This document shows positions 8,829 through 17,889 of a stretch of 64,000 nucleotides of DNA, piece after piece (the stretch's first letter is position 1; each line of letters begins with the position of its first letter). Source of the DNA: Alphaproteobacteria bacterium (GTDB lineage: Bacteria > Pseudomonadota > Alphaproteobacteria > Micavibrionales > Micavibrionaceae); contig JAUIIA010000010.1 in NCBI GenBank assembly GCA_030432025.1, forward strand, positions 17,083-81,082, written 5' to 3'. Both the position numbers and the translations under genes were made by a program. The notes beneath the pieces are model-generated. The model searched no databases. It was given only the letters and a program-made list of their open reading frames with translations, and was not told where the DNA came from.

Positions 8829-10415
8829 ATGAATTTGTTTTTCGTCGAAATCGGCCCGCCATATTCTATTGATCTGGCCAAGCAGATGGAAGACAAGGGC
8901 ATGCGCCTCACGCATGTGACCTCTTCAATGAAGGAAGAGGCGTTTGCTTCCCTATGGTCGGAGAGCAAGCCTGCTTTTTTGTATGCTGCTGATTTCTATT
9001 CTTCTGAAAACATATACCGTAAGCACGGTGATTATTTCGCTAAGCTCAATGCGGATATAAGAGCGTTTTTTGAAGACATCGCGTTTGATTTTTTTGTGCT
9101 GACTGATCGGGCGAATTATACCCCCCTGACCTTCAGAGAGCGAAAGAGGTTTTTCTACGATCTTATCCGTTTTTGGGTGGGTTACCTGCAAAGTCAGGAT
9201 ATCGATGCTGTGTATTTTCCCTGTACGCCGCATGCACCATGGGAGTTGGTCCTTATGCATGCATGCAAGTATTTGGGAATCCCCTACACGTACCTCTCCC
9301 ACACCGCTGTTAACAACCGCAGCCTGTTTAGGACGGATTACAGACATCTCGAAAAGGTGCCTGAAGGACATTTGGCAGGCAAGTCTGCAGATGAAATTCG
9401 TGCGGGTACGGATATCGGTTTACTCGCCGATTTCGATGAGGAAAGCATTGTTACGAATGTCGTAAAACTGGAGAACGACCAGTTTCAAAAGCAGGCTGGG
9501 GTGAATGCACAAACCCAGAATTATGAGCGCTTCACAGCGGCTAAAAGCCCATCTTCATTCAAATCAAAAGTCCTGGTCCCTCTTAAAAAAGTCATCGCGC
9601 CGTATGTGAAAACAGTCTTGGGTCGTACTGAATTCCGTTTTCCCTTTGCGATGGACACTGACGCCTCAGAACTAAAATGGAAGAGTGCTGTTAAAAGGCA
9701 CAAGAAGGAAGCGGCTAAGCTTAAAGCATATTACGATAGCCAATCTTCAGATCTCGATTTCGCGGCTCCTTATATTTATTTCCCTTTGCACTTGCAGCCG
9801 GAGCTGACCTCTCAACCCGAGGCAGGCTTTTTTGAAGATCAGTTATTAGCGCTGGAGACGTTGTTGCAAGCCTTGCCTCAAGGCTGGAAAGTTTACTTGA
9901 AAGAAAACCCGCGGCAATTTGACCCGACCATCAACACGGTGTCCGCTCTTCATTACCGAGATACTCAGGACATAGAACGATTTATGGCGCATAAAGATGT
10001 GTTGATCGTGCCTCAAAATGTGCCGAGCGAAAAATTGATATCTCATGCGAAAGTGACCGTTACGTTATCAGGAACTGCAGGCTGGGAAAGCTTGAACCTT
10101 GGCAAGCCATGCATCGTGTTTTCACCGCCATGGTATAGTCCGTGTCCCAGTTGCTTTATTGTCAGGACGCCAGAGGATGTTAAGCAGGCACTATCAACGA
10201 TTGAGGTGAAAACACCAGAGGATGTTGCGTCAGACATTCTGCGCTACCTGCATTTTTATCAAGATCGCCTGATTGTCGCGACGCTTCATGCACCGTCAGA
10301 TGTCTCTTATAATTCACGCACATATGATGAATTGCTGGAAAGCCAGTCAGCGCATCTGGCTGCGTTTTTTGAAAGTCAGAAGTCGAAAAATAAGCAAGAG
10401 CGAAAAGCTGTCTAG
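8829..10415 (+). CDS. Capsule-biosynthesis-like transferase candidate (GT-B type)
   Basis: A 528-residue protein without signal peptide or clear membrane segments. The C-terminal half resembles capsule synthesis proteins (KpsC/KpsS/LipB style): a YFPLHLQPE strand, a KENPRQ element like the KxHP motif, and LSGTAGWESLNLGKPCIVF, which matches the donor-binding loop ending in a conserved Ser/Thr and Glu. The N-terminal half is not recognised. As the last gene of the nonulosonate operon, it is a reasonable candidate for the CMP-nonulosonate transferase. That is inference; other sugar donors are possible. It ends tail to tail with the next minus-strand gene, sharing CTAG. Confidence 0.6.
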   Translation: MNLFFVEIGPPYSIDLAKQMEDKGMRLTHVTSSMKEEAFASLWSESKPAFLYAADFYSSENIYRKHGDYFAKLNADIRAFFEDIAFDFFVLTDRANYTPLTFRERKRFFYDLIRFWVGYLQSQDIDAVYFPCTPHAPWELVLMHACKYLGIPYTYLSHTAVNNRSLFRTDYRHLEKVPEGHLAGKSADEIRAGTDIGLLADFDEESIVTNVVKLENDQFQKQAGVNAQTQNYERFTAAKSPSSFKSKVLVPLKKVIAPYVKTVLGRTEFRFPFAMDTDASELKWKSAVKRHKKEAAKLKAYYDSQSSDLDFAAPYIYFPLHLQPELTSQPEAGFFEDQLLALETLLQALPQGWKVYLKENPRQFDPTINTVSALHYRDTQDIERFMAHKDVLIVPQNVPSEKLISHAKVTVTLSGTAGWESLNLGKPCIVFSPPWYSPCPSCFIVRTPEDVKQALSTIEVKTPEDVASDILRYLHFYQDRLIVATLHAPSDVSYNSRTYDELLESQSAHLAAFFESQKSKNKQERKAV

Positions 10416-11275
10416 CTGTTTGCTGCGCTTTCACGATAGGCGAGCGGGCCAAAATAGTCGTTCATATACGGGCCGATCAAATCCTGAAACATGTAATAGT
10501 TTGTCAAAGCATAGCGGTGGCCGCTTTTGATCGTCGAACCTCTGTGAATGCCTGTTGTATCGGCAATAACAACCGTTCCGGCTTTGCCGGTAACGGTGTG
10601 TAAACGGCTTGGGTCTTTATCTGTCAGTCTTTTGACGGATTGAGCTGTAATGGCCGAAGACATATATGGAATTTGACCGCTCATCGTATCAAAGAAGATG
10701 CTGCTCATATGCTGGGACTCAGTGATGTACTGAAACGGCCCGTTTTCTTCCGTTACATCGTCAAGATAGACGATTGTTTTGAACTGACGTCGCAGCGAGT
10801 CTCTGTGCCAGCCATGGTCTTTATCTTTGTTAATATCGTTTGGAACAAGACGCGCTGCCATCGTGAAGGGCGCTGGGGCATGTTCACCGTGATACAAATC
10901 ACTTAGTTTTTGGAAGTATTCGTCCTTGTTGAACTGATCAATCATCTCGGACACTTTTTCAGCACCGAATAAACGGGCATCGCCGATCAGATCGTCAAAA
11001 GAGACGCTATCCTTATTGTCCTCAATCACTGTATCGATTTCATTGCGCATCGCAGCGCATTGCTCGGGCGTATAGTAGCCCTCGTAAACATAATAACCGC
11101 GGGTGTTCAGAGCGTTCAGAATTCCACGTGTCTGCTCGTCCTCGTTATCCCAGCTTGTCGGGTAACCGCGATATCCTGCCATCATCATGCGGGCCACAGT
11201 CATGGGCGCGGCAAGCGGGCTGGTTTTCAGCCAGTTCTTGATCGGGTTGTCGTCTACGGCAGCTTTCGTTTGCAT
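10412..11275 (-). CDS. Phytanoyl-CoA dioxygenase family protein (PhyH)
   Basis: A 287-residue non-haem iron, 2-oxoglutarate-dependent oxygenase of the PhyH group. The iron-binding HxD is in GWHRDSLRR and the distal His in GIHRGSTIKSGHR, whose last Arg fits the 2-oxoglutarate carboxylate ligand. ENGPFQYI between them is a family signature. The gene follows the ABC transporter gene by 7 bp on the same strand, so they are probably cotranscribed. In glycan clusters such enzymes are usually annotated only by family; hydroxylation of a sugar, lipid or acyl group is the general chemistry, and the substrate here is unknown. Confidence 0.8.
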   Translation of the reverse strand: MQTKAAVDDNPIKNWLKTSPLAAPMTVARMMMAGYRGYPTSWDNEDEQTRGILNALNTRGYYVYEGYYTPEQCAAMRNEIDTVIEDNKDSVSFDDLIGDARLFGAEKVSEMIDQFNKDEYFQKLSDLYHGEHAPAPFTMAARLVPNDINKDKDHGWHRDSLRRQFKTIVYLDDVTEENGPFQYITESQHMSSIFFDTMSGQIPYMSSAITAQSVKRLTDKDPSRLHTVTGKAGTVVIADTTGIHRGSTIKSGHRYALTNYYMFQDLIGPYMNDYFGPLAYRESAANS

Positions 11276-11282
11276 AAATCTC

Positions 11283-13070
11283 TTAATCCAGTGACTTAGC
11301 TAATTTTTTAAAGTGTTTTGAAGTTTTTTTCAACTCTTCGTACGTCCCCGTATCGGCAATCTGTCCGTCGGCGAGGACGTATATTCTGTCACAGAACTCA
11401 AGCGTTTCCACGCGATGCGTGATCAGAACCATAGTTTTGTCTTCTTTTTCAATGTTTTGCAGAAGACGCTTTTCAGTATCTTGGTCCAATGCACTTGTGG
11501 CTTCGTCCAAAATCAGAATGTGACGGTTTTGGTATAGAGCGCGGGCAATACCGATGCGTTGTCGCTGGCCGCCACTGAGACGGATACCGTTCTCACCTGT
11601 AATAAGCTTCGGGGTCTCGTTCATATCCGCAAGAAACTCATCGACCAATGCACTTGCGCGGGCCTTGTTCGCCAGATCTTCATCAATGTCGTCTTCGCGG
11701 TCGGCGAGAGAAATATTCATATCAATTGTGTCATCCAGCAAATAAACATTCTGCGAGATGTAAGCTACGTTTTGTCGCCAGCCGGGATAATCGGCAGGGT
11801 CCATAAGATTACCGTCTACATATAACCCGCCTTCATTCGGCGCGCTTAAGCCGACTAGCATATCGACAAGCGTGCTCTTGCCGGCGCCGCTTCCCCCGAT
11901 GATGCCGACTTTTTCACCCCGTCGAATATTAAGATCAATGTTCTTTAAGACCTTTTCTTCTTCAGTGTAGGAAAAGCTGACATTTTGCAGGCCAAAACTC
12001 TCCTTAAAGCCGATTGGTGGAATGTCACGCGCTATGTTCTGTTCGGCTACGCCTTGCAAGCTCTCAAGCTCTCCTGAAACGATATCAAGAGAATGCGCCG
12101 AAAACTGGATACGGGACAATGCGTTGAAGATAAGCTGTAAGGCTGGCATCAGGCGGTAACTTGCAAAGGCATATATACCCAAAATCGGCAAAACTTCGCT
12201 AGCGTTCTCTTGCGTAGAGATCAGGTAGATGATCGAAACCACAAGAGCGGAAATGGCGAAAACTTCAATAATGTAACGAGGCGCAATCGAGGCTATGTCT
12301 GAGAGCGTCCGCACTCGCGCATATCCTTGCGCTGCTTCATCAAAGCGGCTGATGAAGATTTTCTCCGCTCCCAGCATTTTTATGTCGCGTATAATCTTGA
12401 TGGAGTCGCTGATCGACTTCAACTTTCCTTCTGTCATCGCCACATTCTCTTTGCCTAGCTTGTAGAGCGGGGTTTTTACGAACAGGTAAATCAGTGTGTA
12501 GGCTCCACCCAAAATAGCCCCCATCATCAGGGTCACTTTGGGGTGGATGATAAAAACAAAAATGATGATTGCGAGCGCAGAAATTGATCGCGACAACAAT
12601 TGAAGCGCCTGCATGATTACATTTGAGATAATGTAGGCGACTTCGTTAAAGATGTTTCGCAAAAGCTCTGTACTGTGACGGGTCAGGAAAAAACGGTACG
12701 GCTGGTATAGATAGGTTTTTAGGAGCCGTTGGCCAATCGTATATTCGCGGTTATTTGCATAACGAATAGCCAGATAATTGGTCAGCAGGATCATTGCGTT
12801 ACTGACAATGATGATGAACAAAATCACTACGCCAAGGGCTATCGAAAACTGCTGAAAGCTCTCAAATTCGTAATGATCATAGATATTTTTGACGAAAGGC
12901 ATGCTGTCCATCGTGTCGGGGCTGGTAATAACCGCGATCAAAGGGGCGACCGATGCAATGCCGAGAACCTCTAGTAGTGCGTTTAACACCATGAAAAAGC
13001 ATAGAAAAATCAGGTTTTTCTTCTCGTCAGGCGAAAGCAGAGATAGTATTTTTCGGACTTTGTCGAACAT
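11283..13070 (-). CDS. ABC transporter, fused membrane and ATPase domains (PglK/MsbA type)
   Basis: A 595-residue half-transporter. The first 330 or so residues hold about six membrane spans. The ATPase part has Walker A GGSGAGKST, signature LSGGQRQ, Walker B ILILDEATSAL and the switch His in LITHRVE. Full length for the family. Homologues such as PglK and MsbA flip lipid-linked oligosaccharides or lipid A; in this cluster export or flipping of a lipid-linked glycan unit is likely. It is the first gene of a minus-strand pair with the PhyH gene and is divergent from the MBOAT gene, with about 70 bp between the two starts that probably holds both promoters. Confidence 0.85.
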   Translation of the reverse strand: MFDKVRKILSLLSPDEKKNLIFLCFFMVLNALLEVLGIASVAPLIAVITSPDTMDSMPFVKNIYDHYEFESFQQFSIALGVVILFIIIVSNAMILLTNYLAIRYANNREYTIGQRLLKTYLYQPYRFFLTRHSTELLRNIFNEVAYIISNVIMQALQLLSRSISALAIIIFVFIIHPKVTLMMGAILGGAYTLIYLFVKTPLYKLGKENVAMTEGKLKSISDSIKIIRDIKMLGAEKIFISRFDEAAQGYARVRTLSDIASIAPRYIIEVFAISALVVSIIYLISTQENASEVLPILGIYAFASYRLMPALQLIFNALSRIQFSAHSLDIVSGELESLQGVAEQNIARDIPPIGFKESFGLQNVSFSYTEEEKVLKNIDLNIRRGEKVGIIGGSGAGKSTLVDMLVGLSAPNEGGLYVDGNLMDPADYPGWRQNVAYISQNVYLLDDTIDMNISLADREDDIDEDLANKARASALVDEFLADMNETPKLITGENGIRLSGGQRQRIGIARALYQNRHILILDEATSALDQDTEKRLLQNIEKEDKTMVLITHRVETLEFCDRIYVLADGQIADTGTYEELKKTSKHFKKLAKSLD

Positions 13071-13142
13071 CTAGGTGATTGCTTTCGATGGGAAATCTCT
13101 TATACAAAGAGGCTTGGTTGAATTCTATGATCGTTGCAAAGC

Positions 13143-14603
13143 ATGCTGTTTAGTTCATATAGCTTCATTTTATACTTCTTTCCGGCATGTTTTCTGCTGT
13201 CTTTACTGTTCAGGCGTTTCAGTAATTTTAAATACCACGTTTTATTACTGATTGCTGCATCTCTTGTCTTTTATGCATTTGGAAATGTTTATTACCTCAT
13301 CTTAATTTTAGGGTCTATAGGCTTTAATTATTCGATGGCGAAGGTCATTACTGGTCATCAAGACCGCAAGAAATTGTTCTTATGGCTAGGGGTGGGGGCG
13401 AATATAGCTCTGCTAACTTATTATAAATACACAAATTTCTTTGTTGAAACTTTTAATCAGATCACAGATGGCTCTGTTTTGTATAACGTTGTGCTGCCAA
13501 TAGGAATTTCTTTCTATACGTTCCAGCAGATTATGTATCTGGTTGATAGCTATAAGGGAAAAGTGGAGCAACATGATTTCAAGACGTATGTGCTCTATAT
13601 CGCGTTTTTCCCGCAGCTCATCGCAGGGCCGATTGTCTGTCACAAAGATTTCTTTCATCAATTGCGCGATAAGAGCCTGGCGATAGATACACCTAAAAAT
13701 CTGGCTATAGGTCTGTCCTTTTTTACCTACGGTCTGTTTAAGAAAATTGTCATAGCGGATCAATTGGAAGCCGCATTCATTAATCCCGTTTTTGATGCTT
13801 CTATGGCGGGCTCGGTCACGTTTTGGGAAGCGTGGGTAGGCACGGTGGCCTATGCATTTCAGATTTATTACGATTTCTCAGGCTATTCTGATATGGCTTT
13901 GGGGCTTGGCAAGTGCTTCGGGATCGAGCTGCCTCAAAACTTTAACAGCCCCTACAAATCAAAGAGTCTGCGTGAATTCTGGCGGCGCTGGCATATGACG
14001 CTGTCCTTTTTCCTGCGTGATTATCTGTATATTCCTCTCGGGGGTAATCGCGTTGCCGAATGGCGGAAGAATTTCAATATCGTTCTCACGATGTTTTTGG
14101 CGGGGTTATGGCACGGTGCGGGCTGGGGCTTTATGATCTGGGGCTTCTTACATGGAGTAGGTATTGCCATAAACCACTATCTCGCAAAGGCCGGGAAGTT
14201 GAACAGAATCCCGTTTCTGAACTGGGTATTTACCTTTGCGTTTGTCTGCTTATGCTGGGTCGCGTTTCGCAGCGAGAGTATGTCCAGCATGGTCGAGATG
14301 TGGGTGTCCATGTTCTCGTTAATCGAAATTATTGAGACAGATTCAAAGTTATATGCAGAATTTCATGTTCTGATTTTACCTGTATTATTGGCGCATTGCG
14401 TTTTCTGTCCCAACCTGTTTCAGATATTCGAGAAAGATCTTAAATATGTTGACCGTCAGGTGCTGGATAATTGCCACCCATTATTAGAGCGTTTTCTGGT
14501 TTGGAAGCCGACGGCTATTTGGGCAGTTACAAGCGCATGTGCCTTCTATGCCAGCTTCCTCCTTATGGGTACCGTTAATTCATTCATTTATTTTCAGTTT
14601 TAG
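13143..14603 (+). CDS. MBOAT O-acyltransferase (AlgI-like)
   Basis: A membrane-bound O-acyltransferase of about 486 residues with some ten or more hydrophobic segments. The family core is clear: a SLREFWRRWHMTLS stretch, a YIPLGGNR loop and the active-site His in LAGLWHGAGWGF. AlgI-type proteins move acetyl groups across the inner membrane for polysaccharide O-acetylation. A TTG at 13134 is in frame, but the ATG at 13143 begins with MLFSSYSF, the usual family start, and is preferred. It is followed 2 bp later by an SGNH-type gene, the normal periplasmic partner. Confidence 0.88.
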   Translation: MLFSSYSFILYFFPACFLLSLLFRRFSNFKYHVLLLIAASLVFYAFGNVYYLILILGSIGFNYSMAKVITGHQDRKKLFLWLGVGANIALLTYYKYTNFFVETFNQITDGSVLYNVVLPIGISFYTFQQIMYLVDSYKGKVEQHDFKTYVLYIAFFPQLIAGPIVCHKDFFHQLRDKSLAIDTPKNLAIGLSFFTYGLFKKIVIADQLEAAFINPVFDASMAGSVTFWEAWVGTVAYAFQIYYDFSGYSDMALGLGKCFGIELPQNFNSPYKSKSLREFWRRWHMTLSFFLRDYLYIPLGGNRVAEWRKNFNIVLTMFLAGLWHGAGWGFMIWGFLHGVGIAINHYLAKAGKLNRIPFLNWVFTFAFVCLCWVAFRSESMSSMVEMWVSMFSLIEIIETDSKLYAEFHVLILPVLLAHCVFCPNLFQIFEKDLKYVDRQVLDNCHPLLERFLVWKPTAIWAVTSACAFYASFLLMGTVNSFIYFQF

Positions 14604-14605
14604 TC

Positions 14606-15637
14606 ATGGGCCAGTTTAAAACCTACATAGCGATATTGTTTATCTTGATCTGCTCTGCCGCAATCATCCAATATACGGCGATTAAATATGGTTTCGCGCC
14701 ATACGGTATGCGGAAATCCTTATTTGGCTATGACAGCATCGTTTCGTACAAGACGGACGGACGCTTTGTTAAGACTGCTAAGGTATCAGCCGAGGGCAAG
14801 GCTTTCGATATCTACATGATAGGTAGCTCGCGCCTTCGGGATGGTCTTGATCCTGAAACCGTTGAAGCGTTAACGGGAATGGAAACGTTTAATTACGGTT
14901 TAAGCGGCTTGCTAGCACGCGAGATGGAAAAAATTGTCGGGCACCTGGTAAAGCAGAAACAGCCTAAGTTGATTATTATTGGTTTGGATTTCTTTGCCTT
15001 TAATGACGCTACAACACCTTCGGACAGTATGGTGTTAGAGACCCATATGCCATTTGAAACAGCGTTAAAGCTTTATCTTTCGAAATTCAGCATAGAGATC
15101 GTGCAAAAAGCGCGAAAACATAAGAAAGAAAACATTCAGGTCTTTTGCAGTACAAACGGATTTTGTGAAGACAAACGTTTCACACCTGAGGAGGTCGGTC
15201 ACTATATCAAGCAAGGCTTGGGGAATATGGGGCAACCTGGAAGTGTTTTGGATAAATTTAACGGCTACAAAAAGAGCTATACCGCGTTCGAGAGAATGCT
15301 GGAGAAATTAAGCAGTACAAATACAAAAGTGATCTTTTTTCACTCACCGGCTCATTACGAATACTACGCGAAGCTAGAAGAAATCGGACTGCTCGAGACC
15401 TATACAAATTGGAAAAATGATATAAATAAAGCGGCCTTGGAGAATGGCTATCAGGTTTGGGACTTCAATATCGCGTCTCCTGCAACAACGCTTGCTTTTG
15501 ACCAGAGTGAGCGGTATTTTAACGATGATTTACATTACACCAAATACTTTGGTGACATTATATTAGAGACAATATTGGGCTCGGAAAAAGTCGCTGAATA
15601 TTCCGAATATTCGCGCAAGATAGAAATAGGAAATTAA
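14606..15637 (+). CDS. SGNH-hydrolase-like membrane-anchored protein, MBOAT partner
   Basis: A 343-residue protein with one N-terminal hydrophobic segment (about residues 5-25), which would anchor it facing the periplasm. A GSSR motif near residue 73 (nucleophile block of SGNH/GDSL folds) and a C-terminal DDLHYTKYFGD containing a DxxH suggest a complete Ser-Asp-His site. Such proteins (AlgX/AlgJ/DltD style) receive an acetyl group from an MBOAT protein and place it on a glycan. The immediate MBOAT neighbour supports this. The motif reading is mine; no closer family could be named. Confidence 0.65.
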   Translation: MGQFKTYIAILFILICSAAIIQYTAIKYGFAPYGMRKSLFGYDSIVSYKTDGRFVKTAKVSAEGKAFDIYMIGSSRLRDGLDPETVEALTGMETFNYGLSGLLAREMEKIVGHLVKQKQPKLIIIGLDFFAFNDATTPSDSMVLETHMPFETALKLYLSKFSIEIVQKARKHKKENIQVFCSTNGFCEDKRFTPEEVGHYIKQGLGNMGQPGSVLDKFNGYKKSYTAFERMLEKLSSTNTKVIFFHSPAHYEYYAKLEEIGLLETYTNWKNDINKAALENGYQVWDFNIASPATTLAFDQSERYFNDDLHYTKYFGDIILETILGSEKVAEYSEYSRKIEIGN

Positions 15638-15639
15638 GC

Positions 15640-16560
15640 ATGGAAGACTCTGTAAAAGCTTTTAAGGATTGGGTTCATGGCGTTTTGTTCAAGCTCAGAA
15701 CTTTGAGGTCGAACATTTCTATCTTTTTGTCTCGCGCGATCCTCAAAAACGAAGGCGGTCTGGATCTGTTCTTGATAGGAAAATGCGAGCATTTTTTCAA
15801 AAAGCTTTTATGTAAGGAAAAAAAGCAGCCGGCAGCTATTACGGACAAAAACCAGAATGTCGTGCCGTTTCTGCATAAAAATAAATATGCGCCTGTTTCA
15901 CTGGAACTTCCACCTGAACTGGTGAAAGAAATTCATGCGAAAGTCTGCGAGTACATCGAAGACGACCAGTTTTCTTATGTGCGAGGCGCGCATTACGGCA
16001 ACTCCAAAGATCAATATTACACGCGTGCGATGCGTAATGTTGTAACGAACATTCCGCAAGTCAGAGAAGTCCTCACGCCTGAATTGGAAAGCATTCTGAC
16101 TGAATATTTCGATACCAATATCGGCGTGACATCAGTGCTGCTTTGGCGCAATTATCATGTGCCCGAAGACAACGAAAACCGTATTGTGTTTTCTAATGAC
16201 TGGCACAACGACAATATTGCCCCGACTGAATTGAAGCTCTTCGTGAATATTACTGATGTCACTGAAAACCACGGCCCGCTACATGTCATTAGCGAGCAGG
16301 AGTCAAAGCGACTATTCTCTGAAAAGGCGTTTAAAGGGCGCAAGAAGCAAAACGATGTTTCGTCTTTGGAAAATAGTGAGCACTTGATTAAGCATACAGG
16401 AAAAGCGGGAAGCGCCGTTTTAGCGCACGCTTCATGCTGTCTGCATAGAGCGGATATTCCCGGCGAGGGTAACTATCGTGATATGCTGGAATTCCAGTTT
16501 CATCCGACGACAGCGCCGCTTTCTGAAGACTGGTATACGAAGCGTTTGAAGTATCAGTAG
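15640..16560 (+). CDS. Second phytanoyl-CoA dioxygenase-like protein
   Basis: A 306-residue protein. Its C-terminal 200 residues look like PhyH: NDWHNDNIAP supplies the HxD iron site, ENHGPLHVI is the family turn and LAHASCCLHRAD gives the distal His. The first 80 residues are rich in Lys and Phe and are not recognised; they may attach to a membrane. It sits 2 bp after the SGNH gene, so it belongs to the acylation operon. It is only distantly similar to the PhyH gene at 10412-11275, which suggests a different substrate rather than a recent duplication. Confidence 0.7.
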   Translation: MEDSVKAFKDWVHGVLFKLRTLRSNISIFLSRAILKNEGGLDLFLIGKCEHFFKKLLCKEKKQPAAITDKNQNVVPFLHKNKYAPVSLELPPELVKEIHAKVCEYIEDDQFSYVRGAHYGNSKDQYYTRAMRNVVTNIPQVREVLTPELESILTEYFDTNIGVTSVLLWRNYHVPEDNENRIVFSNDWHNDNIAPTELKLFVNITDVTENHGPLHVISEQESKRLFSEKAFKGRKKQNDVSSLENSEHLIKHTGKAGSAVLAHASCCLHRADIPGEGNYRDMLEFQFHPTTAPLSEDWYTKRLKYQ

Positions 16561-16592
16561 ACCCATAACGATCAATCAGGTTTTTTCTGATT

Positions 16593-17885
16593 TTGTACCG
16601 CATCTTAAAACACATCATCCGTTTTTATTCATCAGAGCAGCAATTGACTGTCTATGACAGCATGCTAGAGGAAAGCGCTAGCCTCAGACGGCAGCATGCC
16701 GCATACAGATGGTTGAAAAGGTTCGGACTGGGTTATTGGGTCTTGGTTCTCTATGGCTTCAGAACTGCTGGCCGCTATGATGTGAGTACACATTATGATA
16801 GTACCGTTCTCGGGTTTTCAGTCGTTACGAATAATCAACAAAACATGGAACACATTCGCAGACTGTCTGAAAACGCATTAGTGCCGTCCTATATCTGTGA
16901 CACAGCGGGAAGGGGTGCACGCGTCAAAAATATGCTTAAGCTTGCGTCTAAAATCATGAGGCCTGATGGTTGGCGATCTGTAAGGAAAACGGCACAGATC
17001 GTAAAATTTGTCGATAGACGTCACGGATGGATACAGGCCGTGAATGTATCTTCATTTCTGTTCGGGGTATTTGCATTTCGTAATGCGTTCGGCCCTGACA
17101 ACAAGATCGGTTTCACCGCAAATGATTTCAGTCCCATCCCGCTCGCCTTTAAATATGCAGGTCGAAAGGCAGGCCTGAAACAGATGTTTGTAATGCATGG
17201 GCAAATATCATCTGCCGAGAGCGGGAATACGTTTCCAAGGCTGGATTATGATGTTGCTTTTCTATACGGAGATGCGGCTTTACAAGCATATAAAGCTGGA
17301 GGATCACCATTAGGCAAGGTTGTATTGACGGGGTTTCCCGGGGTAAGCCAACCTCTGCGAAAGGTTCCTGATCCTGTGAAAAGCATCGGCGTGTGCTTGG
17401 CCAATTATTATGATGCTGATACCTATGAAGCTATTCTGGATATCGGCAAAACCTATCCGCAGGCAGAGGTGTATGTAAGATGTCACCCGCGTTGTGACCA
17501 ACGCCCTGACTTTTCAAATGTCTCGAACATAGCTTTAAGCGATCACAGTGGAATAAACGATTTTGCGCAAGCATGTAACTTTGTTATCGCGGGTAATACG
17601 GGAGGGCAAATCGATTTGTTAAAACAGGGGTGTCCTGTTCTTCATTATCCCGCGCTGGATAAATTGGGAGAGGACGATATTGGTCTAGTCGCTGACGGGA
17701 CTGTCCCGCTCTTTCGGAAGAATAACCCTATGAGCGCCGCTGGTTTAAATAATCATTTTGATCGAGAATGGGTTAAGAAATTCAGAAAATATGATTCTCA
17801 GTACATGGCCAGCGAAGAGGAAACGGCCGAAATGCGGCAAGAGGTTCGTAATACATACTTAGCCTTGCTCGAGGATGGGGCCTAA
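16593..17885 (+). CDS. Predicted GT-B-like glycan transferase, family not recognised
   Basis: A 430-residue soluble protein starting at TTG 16593; an in-frame ATG 23 codons later is the alternative start. The C-terminal half has an HP element (VRCHPRCD) and a loop IAGNTGGQIDLLKQGCPVLHY resembling the nucleotide-binding region of capsule and sialic acid transferases. MFVMHGQISSAESG in the middle is reminiscent of CDP-glycerol/polysialyl transferase-like proteins. No family name can be given with confidence. It is 32 bp after the second PhyH gene and ends 4 bp from the convergent asnB-like gene. Confidence 0.5.
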   Translation: MYRILKHIIRFYSSEQQLTVYDSMLEESASLRRQHAAYRWLKRFGLGYWVLVLYGFRTAGRYDVSTHYDSTVLGFSVVTNNQQNMEHIRRLSENALVPSYICDTAGRGARVKNMLKLASKIMRPDGWRSVRKTAQIVKFVDRRHGWIQAVNVSSFLFGVFAFRNAFGPDNKIGFTANDFSPIPLAFKYAGRKAGLKQMFVMHGQISSAESGNTFPRLDYDVAFLYGDAALQAYKAGGSPLGKVVLTGFPGVSQPLRKVPDPVKSIGVCLANYYDADTYEAILDIGKTYPQAEVYVRCHPRCDQRPDFSNVSNIALSDHSGINDFAQACNFVIAGNTGGQIDLLKQGCPVLHYPALDKLGEDDIGLVADGTVPLFRKNNPMSAAGLNNHFDREWVKKFRKYDSQYMASEEETAEMRQEVRNTYLALLEDGA

Positions 17886-17889
17886 AAGC

